Assembly (NCBI GenBank): GCA_017621195.1
Contig: JAGATO010000106.1
Span: forward strand, 1-7,727
DNA: 7,727 nucleotides
DNA from: Bacillota bacterium
Lineage (GTDB): Bacteria > Bacillota > Clostridia > Peptostreptococcales > Anaerovoracaceae
Reading direction: 5' to 3'
Part shown: piece by piece, positions 5,860-7,727 of the stretch
Layout of the letters: every line of letters starts with the position of its first letter
Position numbering within the stretch: the stretch's first letter is position 1
Notes under the pieces: generated by a model
Databases searched by the model: none
Told to the model about the DNA's origin: nothing
Seen by the model: the letters and a program-made list of their open reading frames with translations, nothing else
Translations under genes and position numbers: made by a program

Positions 5860-5898
5860 TCACCTCACAATCAAGTAAATTTGTTTTTCAACCTATTT

Positions 5899-5927
5899 AA
5901 TATACCACATAAAGCGGAATATTTCAA
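5899..5927 (-). promoter_or_regulatory. Predicted SigA promoter of the mgtE leader
   Basis: On the minus strand TTGAAA (5922-5927) is followed after 17 bp by TATATT (5899-5904), with TG one base before the -10 (extended -10). The surroundings are AT-rich. Transcription would start near 5892. The roughly 110 bp between here and the ribU stop codon (5928-6037) holds no gene and no convincing terminator. Confidence 0.75.
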
Positions 5928-6037
5928 TAGTTTTCAGTGTTTGCTTACGTTGGCCCACGTTCGCTCACCGTTCCTTCCTGCGTCAGTCTTCTTCCGTCCA
6001 ACGCTTTCGAAGCGATCCCAAAATCGAGCCTCCTCCG

Positions 6038-6592
6038 TTAGCCATGGAGGAAGTGGGAAATGCGCTTGTACAGAACGAAGGTCACAACAGCGTTGATCCC
6101 CGCCTTGATCAGGTTGAAGGGCAGGATGATGGTGGGAATCATGGCGGCCACCGCTTCTCTCGGCATTCCGGAATAGATCGGTGTGATGATCAGATTTGCC
6201 ACGCACATAACGACGCTCATGGTGATGACGCCGGCCACCAGCGCGATGATCGCGCTCTTTCTCGTCTTATGGTGCTTGTAGATGTTTCCTGCGACGATGG
6301 CAAAGGAACCGGTAGCAGCGATGTGCATGATGATGCCCCAGATCTGTCCGCTGGCACTGACGGTGGTTCCCTGGATGACGGAAACCAGGACGGTCAGCAG
6401 AACGCCTGCCGCCGGTCCGAACGCAAATGTTCCGATGAAAATAGGAATGTCCGCCGGATCATATTCCAGGAAGGGCGCAGCCGGGAAGAGAGGGAAGTGA
6501 ATCAGCAGCACCAGGACGATGGATATGGCAACCAGCATTGCCATCTTGGCCAGCTTAAGGGTTTTATTGGGTCGATTGTTTGTGTTATACAT
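6038..6592 (-). CDS. ribU: Riboflavin ECF transporter substrate-binding subunit RibU
   Basis: RibU is the membrane S-component that binds riboflavin and delivers it through the shared ECF module (EcfT plus two ATPases, not in this window). The 184-aa protein is hydrophobic, with about six membrane segments (roughly 14-34, 50-64, 62-78, 85-104, 113-135, 157-177). The F-L-E-Y-D-P-A-D-I-P-I stretch (41-51) is typical of RibU, as is the ending F-N-L-I-K-A-G (159-165) before the last helix. The ATG follows AAAGGAGG (6601-6608) by 8 nt. The FMN riboswitch directly upstream supports riboflavin as substrate independently of the protein. The stop is at 6038-6040, with no clear terminator after it. The presence of ribU fits a cell that takes up riboflavin; no biosynthetic rib genes are in this window. 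Confidence 0.95.
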   Translation of the reverse strand: MYNTNNRPNKTLKLAKMAMLVAISIVLVLLIHFPLFPAAPFLEYDPADIPIFIGTFAFGPAAGVLLTVLVSVIQGTTVSASGQIWGIIMHIAATGSFAIVAGNIYKHHKTRKSAIIALVAGVITMSVVMCVANLIITPIYSGMPREAVAAMIPTIILPFNLIKAGINAVVTFVLYKRISHFLHG

Positions 6593-6628
6593 GTTATATT
6601 CCTCCTTTTCGTTCCGCTTCTGTCAGGA

Positions 6629-6660
6629 AAAAGAAACCCCTTGAGTTGTCTCAAGGGGTT
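6629..6660 (-). terminator. Riboswitch terminator upstream of ribU
   Basis: On the minus strand AACCCCTTGAG (6650-6660) and CTCAAGGGGTT (6635-6645) form a perfect 11-bp stem with the tetraloop ACAA, followed by TCTTTTTCC. It lies between the FMN aptamer and the ribU ribosome binding site. This is the expected expression platform for transcription control, with termination when FMN is bound. GTTTCTTTT at its 3' side (6629-6637) can pair instead with the 3' P1 strand of the aptamer. Confidence 0.93.
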
Positions 6661-6736
6661 GTATAATCAAAAGAAATCACGTGGAACCTGCCGCCGTATC
6701 GGTCGCTGGACCGCCTTGGCATTTCATGTTGGATGC

Positions 6737-6881
6737 GTTTCTTTCATCCGGACTGTACCGTCGGTACCGGGATCACACCGGTTCGGCCTTTCGGCTCGCG
6801 GACTCGCAGCTTTGCTTCGGCTCGAATTCGTGCCTTGCGTTCTGATTACCGCCGGTGAGGAATTTCACCTCGCCCTGAAAC
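6737..6881 (-). promoter_or_regulatory. FMN riboswitch (RFN element) controlling ribU
   Basis: Read on the minus strand, the conserved RFN blocks appear in order: GGGCGAGGTGAAATTCC, then ACCGGCGGTAAT, GCGAGCCGAAAGG, CCGGTGTGATCCCGG, and ACCGACGGTACAGTCCGG followed by ATGAAAG. The closing P1 helix is GTTTC (6877-6881) with GAAAC (6737-6741). The aptamer binds flavin mononucleotide; binding stabilises P1 and lets the downstream terminator form, lowering ribU expression when flavin is plentiful. All core segments are intact. Confidence 0.97.
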
Positions 6882-6899
6882 AGATCATGTAACATTGTT

Positions 6900-6928
6900 A
6901 GTATAGCCATATCACCACGCTCTGTCAA
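6900..6928 (-). promoter_or_regulatory. Predicted SigA promoter of the FMN riboswitch and ribU
   Basis: On the minus strand TTGACA (6923-6928) and TATACT (6900-6905) are 17 bp apart, nearly the consensus. Transcription would start near 6893, about 12 nt before the P1 helix of the aptamer, as expected for a riboswitch leader. Confidence 0.88.
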
Positions 6929-7044
6929 GGTTTCTCCTCACTTTTTTCTTTCGCCAGCCCGCTTCAACGGCTATCGTGTCCGGATTGTCGATTGACTTGA
7001 CATCCTCTGAACCAAAATATTTCCTTGTTGCTCATCCTTGGCTC

Positions 7045-7073
7045 TTGACGCAATTCAGAACCACTCCTAAAAT
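7045..7073 (+). promoter_or_regulatory. Predicted SigA promoter of the SDR gene
   Basis: TTGACG (7045-7050) and TAAAAT (7068-7073) are 17 bp apart, with the start near 7080 and the SDR ribosome binding site at 7125-7131. A weaker alternative, TTGACT (6992-6997) with AAATAT (7015-7020), lies upstream. No operator was identified in the 210 bp between the divergent ribU and SDR promoters. Confidence 0.6.
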
Positions 7074-7140
7074 GTAAATAAGATGAGGAAAGAGATTTGT
7101 TGTTGCTGGTATTCCCATAAGCAGAAAGGAGACGACACAA

Positions 7141-7727
7141 ATGAAGAAAAACTTACGAGGGAAACATGCCATCGTTACCGGCGCAGCAAAAGGAATTGGC
7201 AGAGGAATCGCAGAACGGTTTGCCCAGGAGGGTGTCGACGTCCTGCTGGCAGATATTCTCGGAGATCAGGCAAAGGAGGCAGCCGGTGAATTGGAAGCCG
7301 CCTATGGAATCCGGGCGGAAGGCTATGCCATCGACCTGAGTTCCAACGATGAAATCGAAGCCATGATGGATTACGCCAACAAGACCTTCGGCTCCATCGA
7401 CATTCTGGTCTGCAACGCCGGAATTACGATCCACAACTGGGCCACCGACTACTCTATCGAAGAGATCGACAAAGTATTCGCCCTGGACATCCGCAGCTAT
7501 TATCTTTGCGCCCGAACCGCAGCCAGATACATGAAACAACAGGGAAAGGGAAGCATCGTCATGATCTCTTCCGCCAACTCTGTCATCTACCACTCCAAGC
7601 GCTCTCTCTATAACGTTTCCAAATCCGCAACCGCGGGAATGGCAGGAACGCTGGGAGTCGAACTGGCGCGGTTCGGCATCCGGGTCAATTCGGTAGGTCC
7701 CGGTTACGTAGCTACCGACCTGGTGAA
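7141..7727 (+). CDS. Short-chain dehydrogenase/reductase (SDR), 3' end outside the window
   Basis: This is a classical SDR with a Rossmann fold that carries out NAD(P)-dependent oxidation or reduction of an alcohol or keto group; the substrate cannot be read from the sequence. The first 195 residues are present of about 250 expected. Seen are the cofactor loop T13-G-A-A-K-G-I-G20, Asp38 at the end of the second strand (suggesting NAD(H) over NADP(H)), Asp65, N92-A-G94, catalytic Ser144, Tyr157 and Lys161 (Y-N-V-S-K), and P187-G188 after V-N-S. The position usually held by the catalytic-tetrad Asn (in N-x-x-G) is Asp116 in L-D-I-R-S, which is unusual. AAAGGAG lies 9 nt before the ATG. It is divergent from ribU, with no visible functional link. 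It resembles FabG-like and sugar or polyol dehydrogenase-like SDRs, so no symbol is given. Confidence 0.93.
   Translation, partial: MKKNLRGKHAIVTGAAKGIGRGIAERFAQEGVDVLLADILGDQAKEAAGELEAAYGIRAEGYAIDLSSNDEIEAMMDYANKTFGSIDILVCNAGITIHNWATDYSIEEIDKVFALDIRSYYLCARTAARYMKQQGKGSIVMISSANSVIYHSKRSLYNVSKSATAGMAGTLGVELARFGIRVNSVGPGYVATDLV

Larger units (their letters stand above)
5547..5892 (-). promoter_or_regulatory. Long structured leader RNA of mgtE, probable attenuator
   Basis: A strong promoter predicts an RNA start near 5892, about 345 nt before the mgtE ATG. Read on the minus strand, the leader holds a ribosome binding site and a 28-codon ORF (5769-5855), a long-range stem around that ORF followed by six Ts, a second stem followed by seven Ts (5667-5727), two direct copies of the 11-mer ATGAGCGGAGC (complements of 5612-5622 and 5580-5590), and a hairpin at 5568-5586 that ends 4 nt before the AAAGGAGG of mgtE. 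The M-box consensus (GGUGAGGCUCC and its conserved core) is not recognisable. Regulation by magnesium is inferred from the downstream gene only. Confidence 0.65.

Noticed and set aside
5547..5892. M-box (ykoK) magnesium riboswitch upstream of mgtE
   Set aside because: The conserved GGUGAGGCUCC and downstream core blocks are absent. A GCGUC-AAA-GACG hairpin gives only slight resemblance, and the same bases are codons of a good small ORF.
5928..6037. Terminator after ribU
   Set aside because: Only short stems are present (for example CGCTT/AAGCG near 6003-6015, and CCTCC/GGAGG over the stop codon), and none is followed by a T-run.
6044..6892. 282-codon plus-strand ORF
   Set aside because: It runs antisense to ribU and through the FMN riboswitch and its terminator. 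The composition (Asp, Gly, His-rich) is typical of the reverse complement of a real gene.

Overview
The window looks like chromosomal DNA from a Gram-positive, spore-former-type bacterium, most likely class Clostridia (Bacillota). The evidence is a tsaE-tsaB-rimI-tsaD gene order, strong AGGAGG-type ribosome binding sites, textbook SigA promoters (TTGACA-17-TATACT), an ECF vitamin transporter under an FMN riboswitch, and MgtE as magnesium transporter. Third codon positions are GC-rich while the intergenic regions are AT-rich. No mobile element, phage gene, CRISPR array, tRNA or rRNA gene was seen.

Layout, left to right. (1) 24-949: two divergent genes of unknown function, a 140-aa protein with a hydrophobic N-terminus (minus) and a 119-aa hydrophilic protein with a four-copy G-N-x-S linker (plus). 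(2) 974-4063, minus: a compact operon, transcribed tsaE, tsaB, rimI, a small cysteine-rich protein, tsaD, from a good promoter at 4098-4126. TsaB, TsaD and TsaE form the machine that installs threonylcarbamoyl on A37 of ANN-decoding tRNAs (t6A). RimI acetylates a ribosomal protein. The TsaC synthase that makes the threonylcarbamoyl-AMP donor is not in the window. (3) 4134-5927, minus: mgtE with a leader of about 345 nt that starts at a strong promoter and carries an unannotated 28-codon ORF, a long-range stem followed by a T-run, and a second terminator-like structure. (4) 6038-6928, minus: ribU, the riboflavin-binding subunit of an ECF transporter, preceded by a promoter, a full FMN riboswitch aptamer and an intrinsic terminator. 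(5) 7045-7727, plus: a short-chain dehydrogenase/reductase that runs off the window's right edge.

The two transporter genes both appear to be controlled by transcription attenuation in their leaders. For ribU this is the known FMN switch, and the sequence shows a plausible antiterminator pairing. For mgtE the M-box magnesium riboswitch that might be expected is not recognisable. Instead there is a well-formed leader peptide gene whose start codon lies inside a stem formed with its own 3' end. This is the most interesting part of the window and could be a translation-coupled magnesium attenuator. That function is an inference from the layout and has not been shown.
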